Under the pieces are notes generated by a model, which made no database searches, was not told the origin of the DNA, and saw nothing but the letters and a program-made list of their open reading frames with translations. Made by a program: the position numbers and the translations under genes. Shown here in pieces: positions 11,296 through 18,693 of a stretch of 20,141 bases of DNA (position 1 is the first letter of the stretch; every line of letters starts with the position of its first letter). The DNA comes from a virus: the IMG/VR virus record IMGVR_UViG_3300044713_000048, positions 1 through 20,141 of that record. One strand, given 5' to 3'.

Positions 11296-12431
11296 GTGCT
11301 TGTCCCTTCTCCACCGAGCTCAGTTCCTGGCACGGTCAAATTGGGACCGAATTTGGGCGGCCATTTCGCGCCTCTTTGAAGCGGTCCGATGCTTGGCGGC
11401 GCGGTGGGTATGAGCGACGAAGGCTGCGCGGTGGGTATGAGCGACGAAGGCTGCGCCTGCTGTTGCTGATTTTGCTGCATCGCCGCCTGAACAGCGGGAT
11501 GTTGAAACAACTGCGACAGGTCAAGCATGCCCATTTGCGGTGGGCCGCCGGTTCCTCGAGCCCCGCCGATCGATCCACCGCCCAGCATGCCGCCGCCGAT
11601 CCCTGGATTGGCGTTGGGTCGATTGCCCATGATCCATGGATTGTTGCCGAGATTGACCGACGCTGGATTGACCCTGCCATTGACCGGCCCGGGCGTTGCG
11701 CCGGGCGGCGCCGCAGCCACCGGGGTAGGCGTGACGGGCCGCGAAGGCGGCGCGAGCGCGCCGGGCGTCGGCACAGGCGGTTGCTGCCCAGGCGCAGCAT
11801 AAGTGGTTGGAAAACCAGCTGCGCCCAACACCGGCCGGTTGGCGTCCGATCCGATACCGCCCTGCCCTGAATTCGGGTTAGGCCAATACTTTGGCTGGAG
11901 CTCGCCCGTCTCGGCTGGAGTCGGCGCCATGACGCCAGCCCCGGCGATCGCGCCGCGAAAGGTTGGATTGATCATACCGCCGAACCCCAAGGCGGGCGCG
12001 CCTGCAGCTGGGCCGCCGGGTCCGTTCATCGGCGAGCCGGCTTGAAAGGTCGCGTTCGGATTGGCCTTGAACCAGCTGCGCGGATCCCAAGCGTTCTCGG
12101 TCGATGTGCCGCCGGTGAACTGGCCAACCTGCTTGTTGGGGGCAATTCCGCGCCGCGGTGGGATGATCTGCGGCCCAGTGGTGTTGAGGCTCGCGCCTGG
12201 GGCGCCGAGCGCCGGATAGCCCATTGAGGGTGCGCCCGCACTGGCAGGGCGAGGAATGACGCCGCTCCCTGGCAGCATCCCACCGCTGGGACCAGCGCCT
12301 GTCGTGCCGCCGCCAGGAACCGGAGCGCCGGCCGGCATCGGCGTCGCGCCTGGAGCCGGCAGCGCGCTGGGCGGGATCCAGTTTCCGTCCGGACCGAGAG
12401 TCCAGCCGGGAGGCGGACTACCGCCGCTCAT
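11292..12431 (-). CDS. large Pro/Gly/Ala-rich low-complexity protein
   Basis: A 379-residue protein made almost wholly of Pro, Gly, Ala, Ser and Thr with scattered Asn. It contains a Q-rich stretch (AAMQQNQQQQAQ) near residue 318 and a repeated QPSSLIPTA unit, with the degenerate APPSIGP after it, which matches a tandem 27-nt repeat in the DNA. Segments such as WTLGPDGNWIPPS at the start and PRSWFKANPNATFQAG midway hold the only aromatic clusters. It is probably disordered, like phage tail-fibre linkers or spacer proteins. It starts 14 nt inside the preceding gene and its stop overlaps the Ig-domain ATG (ATGA). No family recognised. Confidence 0.78.
   Translation of the reverse strand: MSGGSPPPGWTLGPDGNWIPPSALPAPGATPMPAGAPVPGGGTTGAGPSGGMLPGSGVIPRPASAGAPSMGYPALGAPGASLNTTGPQIIPPRRGIAPNKQVGQFTGGTSTENAWDPRSWFKANPNATFQAGSPMNGPGGPAAGAPALGFGGMINPTFRGAIAGAGVMAPTPAETGELQPKYWPNPNSGQGGIGSDANRPVLGAAGFPTTYAAPGQQPPVPTPGALAPPSRPVTPTPVAAAPPGATPGPVNGRVNPASVNLGNNPWIMGNRPNANPGIGGGMLGGGSIGGARGTGGPPQMGMLDLSQLFQHPAVQAAMQQNQQQQAQPSSLIPTAQPSSLIPTAPPSIGPLQRGAKWPPKFGPNLTVPGTELGGEGTST
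11401..11454. repeat. two perfect tandem 27-nt repeats
   Basis: The unit GCGGTGGGTATGAGCGACGA plus AGGCTGC occurs twice in direct tandem (11401-11427 and 11428-11454) without a mismatch, inside the large low-complexity gene. It encodes the repeated peptide QPSSLIPTA. Its perfect identity suggests a recent slip or duplication. Confidence 0.9.
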
Positions 12432-12765
12432 AATCGATTACGCCAGCAACCTGCTGCTGCGGCTCGTCGAGATTGCGTTCATCGTGCGCGGCGACCCAAT
12501 TGTGGATCCCCATCGCCTGCATCTCTTGTGATCGCTGGAATTGTTCGACGCCAACCGGGACGACGTCGCTTTGCGCTGGCGCGCCGGGCTCGACCTCTTC
12601 GGGCTCGACGCCGGGCCACTGATTGTCGGGCGGCGGCGGCTCATCGGGCAACTGCCCTGGCGCATTGGGCAGTCGACTGGCCAGTCGTTGCGGCGGCTCG
12701 TCCTGGGGCAACGGCGGCGGGGTGCGAGAAATTGTGGTGCTGGTGGTGCGCTTGACGGTTGCCAT
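12418..12765 (-). CDS. Pro-rich acidic hypothetical protein
   Basis: A 115-residue protein. A basic Thr-rich start (ATVKRTTSTTISRT) is followed by a Pro-rich stretch (residues 16-70) with Asp/Glu, such as EEVEPGAPAQ. The end holds an ordered-looking part with VEQFQRSQEMQAMGIHNWVAAH, which could be a short helix pair. The ATG at 12765, with AGGAGG 6 nt before it, is better than the Met at 12795. It overlaps the low-complexity gene downstream by 14 nt. It may be a structural or scaffold-like partner of it; no family recognised. Confidence 0.72.
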   Translation of the reverse strand: MATVKRTTSTTISRTPPPLPQDEPPQRLASRLPNAPGQLPDEPPPPDNQWPGVEPEEVEPGAPAQSDVVPVGVEQFQRSQEMQAMGIHNWVAAHDERNLDEPQQQVAGVIDYERR

Positions 12766-12775
12766 GATCGGCCTC

Positions 12776-13018
12776 CTATCGCTGCGCCGGAACATCCTTC
12801 AAATCCCGCAAAAGCGCAATGCCGCGCAATCGCTCATCCCCCAGCGGGCAATCGATCCAGTTGAGATCCGGCAACGGAATTTCGATCCGATCTTCTGTAC
12901 TGAGCCGGCTCAGTACGGTGCGGTGCAGCGGCGCGAGCGCAGTGAAACAGCGTTGGGGTTTGAGGTAATGCCAGATCCGGTAGCAGTGGGCGTCGGCCGG
13001 GGTGGCGAGAAAGATCAA
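12776..13018 (-). CDS. hypothetical protein downstream of the helicase
   Basis: An 80-residue frame containing IFLATPADAHCYRIWHYL, then LSRLSTEDRIEIPLPDLNWIDCPLGDERLRG. It looks like a real small protein with mixed alpha/beta character and two hydrophobic cores. I place the start at TTG 13018, which overlaps the helicase stop by 4 nt (TTGA); the ATG at 13099 would overlap by 85 nt and add an Arg-rich stretch, less likely. The frame ends at TAG 12776-12778, before the Pro-rich gene. No family recognised. Confidence 0.6.
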   Translation of the reverse strand: MIFLATPADAHCYRIWHYLKPQRCFTALAPLHRTVLSRLSTEDRIEIPLPDLNWIDCPLGDERLRGIALLRDLKDVPAQR

Positions 13019-15495
13019 TCCGACATACCAATGTCGTCCACGTCGCGGTCGTAACGCTTGCGCGTATCTTGCTGCGCCTGTCTGTTTTTTCCCCGCCATT
13101 CCGGAGCCCCGTAGGTTGTCGTCACGGTGTTGGGACCGTGATCCGTACTCTCTACGGGATGTTGAGGCATGATGGCAAGGCCGTGCGCGTCGCCGAGTTT
13201 CTTGATCAGATCGCCATAACGATATTTAAAGCGATAAAAACCACTACCCATCTCCTCGACGATGCTGGCGCGCTGAAATTCGAACAGCACCTGCAGGGTT
13301 TCCGCCGGGCGAATATTGAGCTCCTTGGCGACCCGTTGCACCCCGCCCGACAAGAGCGGCATATTGAACCACGCCGTGATATCGAGCGTCTGCACCACTC
13401 GGGCGTCGGCGATCATATAGCGCGCTACCAATCGCGCTTGCGACATCGTCGAGGTAACCACCTGCTCATCGTCGCGCGATGAGTGAGTAAGATCTTCCAG
13501 CTCTTCACGGTTAACTTCAAGATCGACGAAATAACGCATCAAGTGTTGACGAAAAAGAACGTTCTTCAAATTGGTGATCAGCTCATTGTAAAACGGTTTC
13601 AATCCCCAAGCCCATTGCTGGAACTCTTGCGTTAGCATGTGCTTGTTCTCGGCGGTGTAGGAGATGATGAAAAAGAACGCCCGATCAGCCCGGTCTTCCG
13701 GCGACAATCCGATATTCGGTTGATTGGCGGCCAGGAGCACCCGGCTGTAAATGTCATATTGTCGCTCGCTCTTGTAAATTTCCCGGCCAGCCAAACGGAC
13801 GGTGCGAATGATTTTCTTTAACTCATCAATTGTGGGGCGATCTTTTAACCGAACTTCATCAATGAACGTGATCAGCCGTCCGACAAAGGGGGTGATTGTG
13901 AACCTGTTTTCCGCCGGGGCAAACCCGGCCGGCGCGCCAGCCAGTTCGCCAAATAGGGCTTTCATAAACTCATCGCCAAACACGCTTTTGCCGACGCCCT
14001 GGCCGCCGATAACGACCGGGCATACCTGCTGCTTGATCTCTGGGTGCTGAATGATCCAGGCAATGAATTTCTTGAGCCACAAAATTTGAGCATCGTTGTC
14101 TTGGGTCAGGTATCCCAACATGGTGTCGAGCGCGCTGACCGCCGCGCGCATAATCGTCGCATTGATGGTCTGAGCAGGTTTGATGATGAACCCGCGATAC
14201 GTGTTGAGAACATGATACTCGTCAGGCTGTCGGTCGTCGTTGTTGATCAGTCCATGCACTGGCGAATAGCGCAAAATCGCTCCCGGCTCTTGGCCTGGGA
14301 AGCCGTCTGAGCGCATGACATCAGTGCGCAATTTGGATTGTGAATAAAGCCGGAACACGTTGTAAGGCTTGTTTTTAAGGATGATGCTTTCATTGTCGTA
14401 AATGCGAACCAAAGCATCGAATTTCCGCTCAAAATTAACACCTCTCAACAGGGCTTCCCGATCGATATAGACATCTTCACTGGTGTTAAAAACATAGCGT
14501 TCACGAAACCGTTCGATGGCGTTGATGTCGGCGCCAGCCCGAAACGCCCGCCGGATCCCAATTTTGGCCTGGACGCCAAGCGTCCGCTCGAGCGCCGGCC
14601 AGCCCGAGACGGGCGCTTCCCGATTGCGGTCCAGTTCCAGCTCGGCTCGATGAAAGAACCCCTCCAACTCGCGCGGCGCACCCAGGCCAGCAAGAAACTG
14701 GATCAACTCAGCCGCAGTTGTCCCATTGTCGATCGGCGCCCAGCACAAATCGCCAAGCTTCTTGTTGCGCTCGTTGACCGCCGGGCCTTCAAGGAACGCC
14801 TCACGCGCTATCCAGCCGCCGAGCGTGCGCAAAAGGCTCTCGTCCCAATGGTCTGAGCCGTCGAGATAGATCCGGATCCAGTAACCAAGCGTGGCGAAGG
14901 CGATCGCACGACAAATAGTTTCGCAATTTGTCGCAGGCACAGGCCTTGCTTCGAGATCCTCAGTTCCAAGCTCCTGATTGTCGGCCGCCGGCTTGCCCCC
15001 CGGCCGCCAGACGATCGTGTCGCCAGCAAAGCGCGAGCCGGGCAACGGCGCGCTGTAATACGGGATCGGCTTGGTTTTACCTTGCAACGAATAGGCGAGC
15101 TTGGTTTCAACCCAGGCGTTTGCTTTGTCCTTCGAGCCGCGCGGCCAACGATCGATCCAGGCTTCGATAGAACGGGGATCGGCGATCTTGAACAGAACGG
15201 AGCTGACCGGCTTGAGATAGCCGCCCCAGGCCGCCCTGGCGTCGACCTGGGAGGCGAAAAGCTTGAACCAGATATCGTCGGGCGCCTTGATCTGCAGTTC
15301 GACGAAGCCGTCGCGCAGTTCAGCCCCGAGATTGCGCTCCTCGCCCTCGTTCAGCCAATCCTTGGGAACGGTTTGCGCCGGCCCTTCGACGGGAACGGCG
15401 CTTTCGGATTTGAACCAGATAACCGAGACATTGAGACGACGTTGATCGATGAAATTGACGGTAAGATTGCGCTGGATTTTTGTTAATTCTGACAT
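13015..15495 (-). CDS. D5-type/DUF5906 replicative helicase
   Basis: An 826-residue replication protein. Its C-terminal half is a superfamily 3 (AAA+) helicase of the DUF5906/D5 type: Walker A VIGGQGVGKS at about 495-504, Walker B LITFIDEV with D546 and E547, then the sensor/arginine finger region ANQPNIGLSPEDRADRAFFF. Residues 200-270 hold the linker seen before such helicases (GSDHWDESLLRTLGGWIARE). The N-terminal 180 residues have no clear hhhDhD primase motif, so either the primase is diverged or the protein acts as a helicase only. The basic, Gln-rich tail (RKRYDRDVDD) may bind DNA. It is the first gene of the operon, read from the control region at 15496-15565. Confidence 0.9.
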   Translation of the reverse strand: MSELTKIQRNLTVNFIDQRRLNVSVIWFKSESAVPVEGPAQTVPKDWLNEGEERNLGAELRDGFVELQIKAPDDIWFKLFASQVDARAAWGGYLKPVSSVLFKIADPRSIEAWIDRWPRGSKDKANAWVETKLAYSLQGKTKPIPYYSAPLPGSRFAGDTIVWRPGGKPAADNQELGTEDLEARPVPATNCETICRAIAFATLGYWIRIYLDGSDHWDESLLRTLGGWIAREAFLEGPAVNERNKKLGDLCWAPIDNGTTAAELIQFLAGLGAPRELEGFFHRAELELDRNREAPVSGWPALERTLGVQAKIGIRRAFRAGADINAIERFRERYVFNTSEDVYIDREALLRGVNFERKFDALVRIYDNESIILKNKPYNVFRLYSQSKLRTDVMRSDGFPGQEPGAILRYSPVHGLINNDDRQPDEYHVLNTYRGFIIKPAQTINATIMRAAVSALDTMLGYLTQDNDAQILWLKKFIAWIIQHPEIKQQVCPVVIGGQGVGKSVFGDEFMKALFGELAGAPAGFAPAENRFTITPFVGRLITFIDEVRLKDRPTIDELKKIIRTVRLAGREIYKSERQYDIYSRVLLAANQPNIGLSPEDRADRAFFFIISYTAENKHMLTQEFQQWAWGLKPFYNELITNLKNVLFRQHLMRYFVDLEVNREELEDLTHSSRDDEQVVTSTMSQARLVARYMIADARVVQTLDITAWFNMPLLSGGVQRVAKELNIRPAETLQVLFEFQRASIVEEMGSGFYRFKYRYGDLIKKLGDAHGLAIMPQHPVESTDHGPNTVTTTYGAPEWRGKNRQAQQDTRKRYDRDVDDIGMSD

Positions 15496-15565
15496 CGACG
15501 CACCCGGGGAGGCGTCGAGATCTCGACCTGTTCGCGGAGGCTGTCAAACTGTGATGTGGACAGTT
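15496..15565 (-). promoter_or_regulatory. palindromic operator and possible promoter before the helicase gene
   Basis: A perfect 14-bp palindrome, GTCGAGATCTCGAC, lies at 15514-15527, 19 nt before the helicase ATG. Upstream on the minus strand is a consensus -35 box TTGACA at 15547-15542; the position 17 bp away (GAGATC) falls inside the palindrome, so a bound protein would block the promoter. A further 6-bp inverted repeat (AACTGT/ACAGTT) lies at 15547-15565 over the -35 box, and TCGACGC/GCGTCGA (15495-15501 with 15512-15518) could fold in the RNA. The layout fits a repressed phage promoter; the -10 box is weak. Confidence 0.5.
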
Positions 15566-15628
15566 CGAAATTGCGTTGTTAGATGAACAAACGAGGCCGC
15601 TTCGCACCCGACCTCATGCGGACTATGG

Positions 15629-15655
15629 CGGGCTCCAGTTGTCGGCTGGAGCCCG
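15629..15655 (-). terminator. strong hairpin after the right-hand operon
   Basis: CGGGCTCCAG (15629-15638) and CTGGAGCCCG (15646-15655) form a perfect 10-bp stem with a 7-nt loop. It follows the TAA of the last gene of the right-hand train directly. There is no T tract on the minus strand, so termination would be Rho-assisted or partial, or the hairpin may stabilise the RNA 3' end. The stretch 15566-15628 holds nothing else I can identify. Confidence 0.55.
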
Positions 15656-16036
15656 TTAGAGCGGCCCGAGTCGTGGATATTTCTTGTTGTACTCGGTCTT
15701 GTAAACCGCGAGCGCAGTCAGCAACGTGCCGTGTCTATCGATCGCCCGCGTTAGCGTTTCCGACACGCGGGCGATATTGATGTTGCTCACGCCCGAGTGC
15801 TGCAGGATCATCTGATAATTGAGCGATGGATCGGCGACGCTGGTCGAGATGATTTTGATTTTGTCGCGCAGGATCTGTTCCTGATTGCGCTTGGTGCCGG
15901 GAGTCTTCTGGATCGACGCCTCACGGGTCAGATCAACCACCACTTCACGGATGATTTCACGCCATTTGGCATCAGTCCGTACTTCCCCCAATAAAGCCGC
16001 TTCCAACCGCTTCCTGGCTTTTGTCACGTTGCTCAT
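15656..16036 (-). CDS. hypothetical basic helical protein
   Basis: A 126-residue protein. It is helical and basic: TKARKRLEAALLGEVRTD, WREIIREVVVDLTREASIQ, KRNQEQILRDKIKIISTS, then ARVSETLTRAIDRHGTLLTALAVYKT. The pattern of repeated amphipathic helices would suit a small terminase-like or DNA-binding protein, but no motif decides this and the name stays hypothetical. The ATG at 16036 has GCGAGGTG before it. It overlaps the previous gene by 65 nt, more than usual. It is the final gene before the hairpin at 15629-15655. Confidence 0.7.
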   Translation of the reverse strand: MSNVTKARKRLEAALLGEVRTDAKWREIIREVVVDLTREASIQKTPGTKRNQEQILRDKIKIISTSVADPSLNYQMILQHSGVSNINIARVSETLTRAIDRHGTLLTALAVYKTEYNKKYPRLGPL

Positions 16037-16502
16037 ATTCGCACCTCGCCTCCAACACCGCGATTGCTGAGGCGGTGTATTTCGACCAGTCGGCCTTCGC
16101 GAGGTCGATCTGGCGCGTTTCCGGTTTGCCTTCGATCTCCATGTATTTTTCCATGAGCAGCATGCGGTCTTCGATGGCGACGATCCGCCAGGGGCCGACC
16201 CACATGTGATCGTCGCACTGGAACCCGGTAGCGTCGGTGCGCGGCACGTCCTTGATGGTGAAGCGGGGCGGGAACAGTCCCAGCTTGGCGAGCGCAATAT
16301 TGGCCGGCGCTGCCGGCATTGGGATCTGCTTGCCCTCGACCCAGCTGAAGTGAAAGCGCCGGTAGTCCTTCAGGGTCGCTTCGAACGCCGAGTCTTCCTG
16401 CAGATAGCGCGGCCATTTGGGCCAGCGTTTGGTGTGCTCCTCGAAGCGGGCGCGCCAGTCGGGCTCCTCGAGTTCGATCGATCCGGCCTCACGCGGGGTC
16501 AT
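15972..16502 (-). CDS. hypothetical protein
   Basis: A 176-residue protein. Residues 10-60 are acidic and aromatic (WRARFEEHTKRWPKWPRYLQ, FHFSWVEGKQIP). The middle holds a beta-rich patch (FQCDDHMWVGPWRIVAIEDRM). The end is a helix with two Cys-type residues spread out, no clear zinc site. I recognise no family. The start at the ATG at 16502 overlaps the preceding stop by 4 nt (ATGA); the in-frame ATG at 16514 would add four residues. The 3' end runs 65 nt into the next gene. Confidence 0.72.
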   Translation of the reverse strand: MTPREAGSIELEEPDWRARFEEHTKRWPKWPRYLQEDSAFEATLKDYRRFHFSWVEGKQIPMPAAPANIALAKLGLFPPRFTIKDVPRTDATGFQCDDHMWVGPWRIVAIEDRMLLMEKYMEIEGKPETRQIDLAKADWSKYTASAIAVLEARCEYEQRDKSQEAVGSGFIGGSTD

Positions 16503-17119
16503 GGCATCAACCATTTGATCATTTTGGCGTGCTCAACCACGGTGCTTCGATCGCATGGGACGCATCGGAGTTCGTAGCCTCCATCGACCTCTGTGGGCAT
16601 CACTTTCGCTCTGCACACTTGGCACATCCAGCGTTGACATCGGAGGATGGTTTCGCGCTCCCAATCGTGCTGAGCCTGGATCCGAAGCGTTTCGCGCCGT
16701 CGTTGCTCGGCCCAATATTCCCTATGGGCCTCAGCGCGCGCCCGGGCCTTTTCAGCCTCTCTGGCTTCAGCTGCTTCATTTCTGGCTCTGAGCGCAGCGA
16801 CCGCTTCGTCATAGGCCTGCTTGAGCAGCGCCCGCTTTTCGGCGCGCGCGGCGTTCTGCCGGTCGGTCAAATAGGCTGCGCCGGTGCGTACGGCGTCTTT
16901 GGCCGTTTCCTCGGCGGCCTGCCAGCTGACTTCTCGCTCGCTACGAAACCGCTCGCCGGGAACCGGCTCAGCCATCGGCTCGGGCGCCCGTTCGCCGCGG
17001 CTCAGGCGCTCGACCATGTCGTGCTGCCAATCGGGCCGGTCAAAGTCGCGGTCTAAAACTGCAAGCGGCCAGGGTCGGTAAGATTTGAATTGCCAGACAT
17101 GCTTGTCGGCGACCGGCAT
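16499..17119 (-). CDS. coiled-coil protein with C-terminal zinc ribbon
   Basis: A 206-residue protein. An N-terminal Trp/Arg-rich part (FKSYRPWPLAVLDRDFDRPD) leads to a long charged coiled coil (about 75-155, with AEKRALLKQAYDEAVAALRA and EAREAEKARARAEAHREY). It ends in a Cys4 zinc ribbon: C166-x2-C169 and C186-x2-C189 with the linker RAKVMPTEVDGGYELR. This layout suits a DNA- or RNA-binding adaptor. ATG at 17119 shares TGATG with the preceding stop; GTG at 17128 is the longer alternative. Its end overlaps the next gene by 4 nt. Family not recognised. Confidence 0.75.
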   Translation of the reverse strand: MPVADKHVWQFKSYRPWPLAVLDRDFDRPDWQHDMVERLSRGERAPEPMAEPVPGERFRSEREVSWQAAEETAKDAVRTGAAYLTDRQNAARAEKRALLKQAYDEAVAALRARNEAAEAREAEKARARAEAHREYWAEQRRRETLRIQAQHDWERETILRCQRWMCQVCRAKVMPTEVDGGYELRCVPCDRSTVVEHAKMIKWLMP

Positions 17120-17421
17120 CAGATCCACGTCTCGATAATCTTGGTGTCGTCGCCGGGCTCGCGATCGACCCGATGCAGCCCGGCGCTCTCGAAGATCTCG
17201 CGCAGGAATTCGAGCTTGCCGCCGATCGCGTTCTGAGTCGGGCCGCCCGGCGCTTCATGCCGGCGGGCCACGATGTGGTCGGGGTAATCTATGGGATGGT
17301 CGTAGATGGTCCACAGGCACAGGGCGCCGCGCTGGGCCGCCTCGGCTTGGGTGCTCAGCACCCGATCGATCAGCACCTCGATGTCGGCCCACTCGGCCCC
17401 TGGAGGCTTGTCGTCGGTCAT
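17119..17421 (-). CDS. small conserved phage hypothetical protein
   Basis: A 100-residue acidic protein. It has a helical first half (ADIEVLIDRVLSTQAEA) and a characteristic LWTIYDHPIDYPDHIVARRHE near residues 36-56, seen in small phage proteins whose role is unknown. The end is acidic with FLREIFESAGLHRVDRE. Both ends overlap neighbours (ATGA upstream, TGATG downstream), which supports the start at 17421. It may be a host-directed protein, but nothing in the sequence decides this. Confidence 0.75.
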   Translation of the reverse strand: MTDDKPPGAEWADIEVLIDRVLSTQAEAAQRGALCLWTIYDHPIDYPDHIVARRHEAPGGPTQNAIGGKLEFLREIFESAGLHRVDREPGDDTKIIETWI

Positions 17422-17774
17422 CGTGCAAGCCGCATCTGCTCAAGCTCTTTGGCCAGTTCCTCGTTGCAGGCCTGGATCATTTCGTCGGTGACGAACTTCG
17501 CCCAGGCGGCCTTCTCACCAAGTTCTTCGATCAGGTCGTTGGTGTCGCGGGCCGAGTTCGACCGCGGCGAGTTCGGATAGGAGTCCGCCTCGCCAGTTAA
17601 GGCTTTGTAATAAATGGTGTTCTTGCCCACCTTAAAGACTCGGGTAAGGATCGGAACCTTGATCCCCCGGCGCCACAAGAGGTTGATCGCGACCCGCTCG
17701 TCCTGGGTCAGCCCGTCGTCGCGCGCCCGGCGCTTGGTGCGGTAAATCAAGGTTCGATCCAGTTGAACGTTCAT
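17418..17774 (-). CDS. helix-turn-helix protein, resolvase-like HTH
   Basis: A 118-residue protein. Residues 20-63 form a helix-turn-helix: LTQDERVAINLLWRRG as first helix, KVPILTRVFKVG as second, and KNTIYYKALTG as recognition helix. The rest is a helical tail (DTNDLIEELGEKAAWAKFVTD, AKELEQMRLAR). The start is the ATG at 17774 with GGAAAGG before it; a GTG at 17786 would add four residues. It begins 22 nt after the previous gene, one of the few non-overlapping junctions here. It is probably a phage DNA-binding regulator. Confidence 0.75.
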   Translation of the reverse strand: MNVQLDRTLIYRTKRRARDDGLTQDERVAINLLWRRGIKVPILTRVFKVGKNTIYYKALTGEADSYPNSPRSNSARDTNDLIEELGEKAAWAKFVTDEMIQACNEELAKELEQMRLAR

Positions 17775-17795
17775 AGCCCTTTCCACTTCGTAGTC

Positions 17796-18005
17796 CTATT
17801 TAGGCGTCGGCTCATCGAGCGTCAATTGCGAGCGCCGGCAGAGGCGACACATCGGGTAGGATTTGACCTTCCATTCGGAAATGTCATCCAGCATGTTCAT
17901 GCCATCGCTATTGCAAGCGGTGTACATCCATCGGCTTCCCAGCTGAGGTTTGCCCTCGCCGGTGACGATGTGGACCCTCTCCATGAAGCTGAGGCCGTAC
18001 CTCAT
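17796..18005 (-). CDS. small Cys-containing hypothetical protein
   Basis: A 69-residue protein. A first beta-like part (RVHIVTGEGKPQ), then SRWMYTACNSDGMN, then ISEWKVKSYPMCRLCRRSQ with a C-x2-C pair near residues 53-56. A third Cys at about 30 could complete a metal site with a His. The ATG at 18005 overlaps the upstream stop by 4 nt. No family recognised. Confidence 0.65.
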   Translation of the reverse strand: MRYGLSFMERVHIVTGEGKPQLGSRWMYTACNSDGMNMLDDISEWKVKSYPMCRLCRRSQLTLDEPTPK

Positions 18006-18208
18006 GTCAGGGGTCGCCCGAACGCCTTGGCGATCGCTTCGCGCGCTTGGTTGTCGATCCTGGCGCGCTGGCGCTCCTCGCGCTCGATGTCGAGTTCGAT
18101 GTCGCGCAGGTCCGCCTGACAGATGGTCTTTTCACATTCGGCGAGCAGCGCCTTGTCGATCGCGCGGCGCTTGGGGCCGAACACGCTCGCCCAGCTATTT
18201 TTTCGCAT
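18002..18208 (-). CDS. small helical hypothetical protein
   Basis: A 68-residue basic and acidic helical protein. It starts MRKNSWASVFGPKRRAIDKA, continues LLAECEKTICQADLRDIELD, and ends in a charged coil EREERQRARIDNQAREAIAKA. It may form a coiled coil. The ATG at 18208 has GGGAGG 5 nt before it; the extension to 18286 is a shadow of the next small gene. It overlaps that gene by 14 nt. Confidence 0.68.
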   Translation of the reverse strand: MRKNSWASVFGPKRRAIDKALLAECEKTICQADLRDIELDIEREERQRARIDNQAREAIAKAFGRPLT

Positions 18209-18335
18209 CTTTGCCTCCCTTGGACGGTTGCTTGGCTTTGGCGTGCTTGGATACCTGAACAGGCCCGGGACCGCTTGCGCCACCAAGGCGGACCATCATT
18301 TTCTTCTGTTGCGAGTTAAAGGTTTTGAACTTCAT
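18195..18335 (-). CDS. very small basic protein (46 aa)
   Basis: A 46-residue frame, ATG at 18335 and TAG at 18195-18197, that reads MKFKTFNSQQKKMMVRLGG, then ASGPGPVQVSKHAKAKQPSK and GGKDAKK. Its strongest support is the ribosome-binding site AAGGAGGA 3 nt before the ATG, the overlap with both neighbours, and the Lys-rich composition typical of small nucleic-acid-binding phage proteins. Function unknown; DNA or RNA binding is a guess from charge. Confidence 0.72.
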   Translation of the reverse strand: MKFKTFNSQQKKMMVRLGGASGPGPVQVSKHAKAKQPSKGGKDAKK

Positions 18336-18532
18336 CGTTCCTCCTTGTGCTTGCGGCACAGAGCCAAAAGTTCATGGGCGAGGCGCTCATGCAGCGCATC
18401 GACGCTGACCAGGAGTTCGCTGCGCAATTGCGAGCGCGCCACATCGCAGCGTTGGTAGGTCGCCATCGCCTGAGCGATGGCGATGCAGGTGCCTTGCGCG
18501 CTGGCGGCGATGTCGGTCGAGGTGACTTTCAT
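18332..18532 (-). CDS. small helical hypothetical protein
   Basis: A 66-residue helical protein beginning MKVTSTDIAASAQGTCIAIA, with a second helical half QLRSELLVSVDALHERLAHE and a Lys-rich end. The ATG at 18532 has GGAG before it. Its start overlaps the stop of the HTH gene upstream by 4 nt, and its stop overlaps the start of the basic protein (ATGA). No family recognised. Confidence 0.68.
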   Translation of the reverse strand: MKVTSTDIAASAQGTCIAIAQAMATYQRCDVARSQLRSELLVSVDALHERLAHELLALCRKHKEER

Positions 18533-18693
18533 TGATAGGCTCCAGTGCGGTTTAAAACCGCTTGGATCACCCAGATGTTGACGCCAAAGGAGCGCGCCAA
18601 CGATGAAACCGTCCATCGCCCAGGCCCGGCGTAAAGCTCGCGAACCTCGATCGCCTCTTGTGGGGTTAATTTGGGCTTACGACCGCTAGTCAA
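18529..18693 (-). CDS. small resolvase-like HTH protein (TTG start)
   Basis: A 54-residue protein from a TTG start at 18693 to TGA 18529-18531. After MTSGRKPKLTPQ come the two helices of a resolvase/Hin-type HTH: EAIEVRELYAGPGRW, then SSLARSFGVNIWVIQAVLN. A GAGGTGA ribosome-binding site lies 6 nt before the TTG, and an in-frame TGA lies just upstream, so no other start is available. It overlaps the preceding gene by 8 nt and the next by 4 nt. The whole protein is little more than one HTH, so it probably acts as a small transcription regulator or a tether for a host protein. Confidence 0.75.
   Translation of the reverse strand: MTSGRKPKLTPQEAIEVRELYAGPGRWTVSSLARSFGVNIWVIQAVLNRTGAYQ

Noticed and set aside
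13019-13099. ATG start at 13099 for the hypothetical gene after the helicase
   Set aside because: It would overlap the helicase by 85 nt and add a basic tract lacking conservation clues; the TTG at 13018 overlaps by only 4 nt. Not fully excluded.
16037-16297. N-terminal extension of the basic helical protein (15656-16036) to 16297
   Set aside because: The extension is Ser/Arg-rich, overlaps the 176-residue gene completely, and the ATG at 16036 has a good ribosome-binding site.
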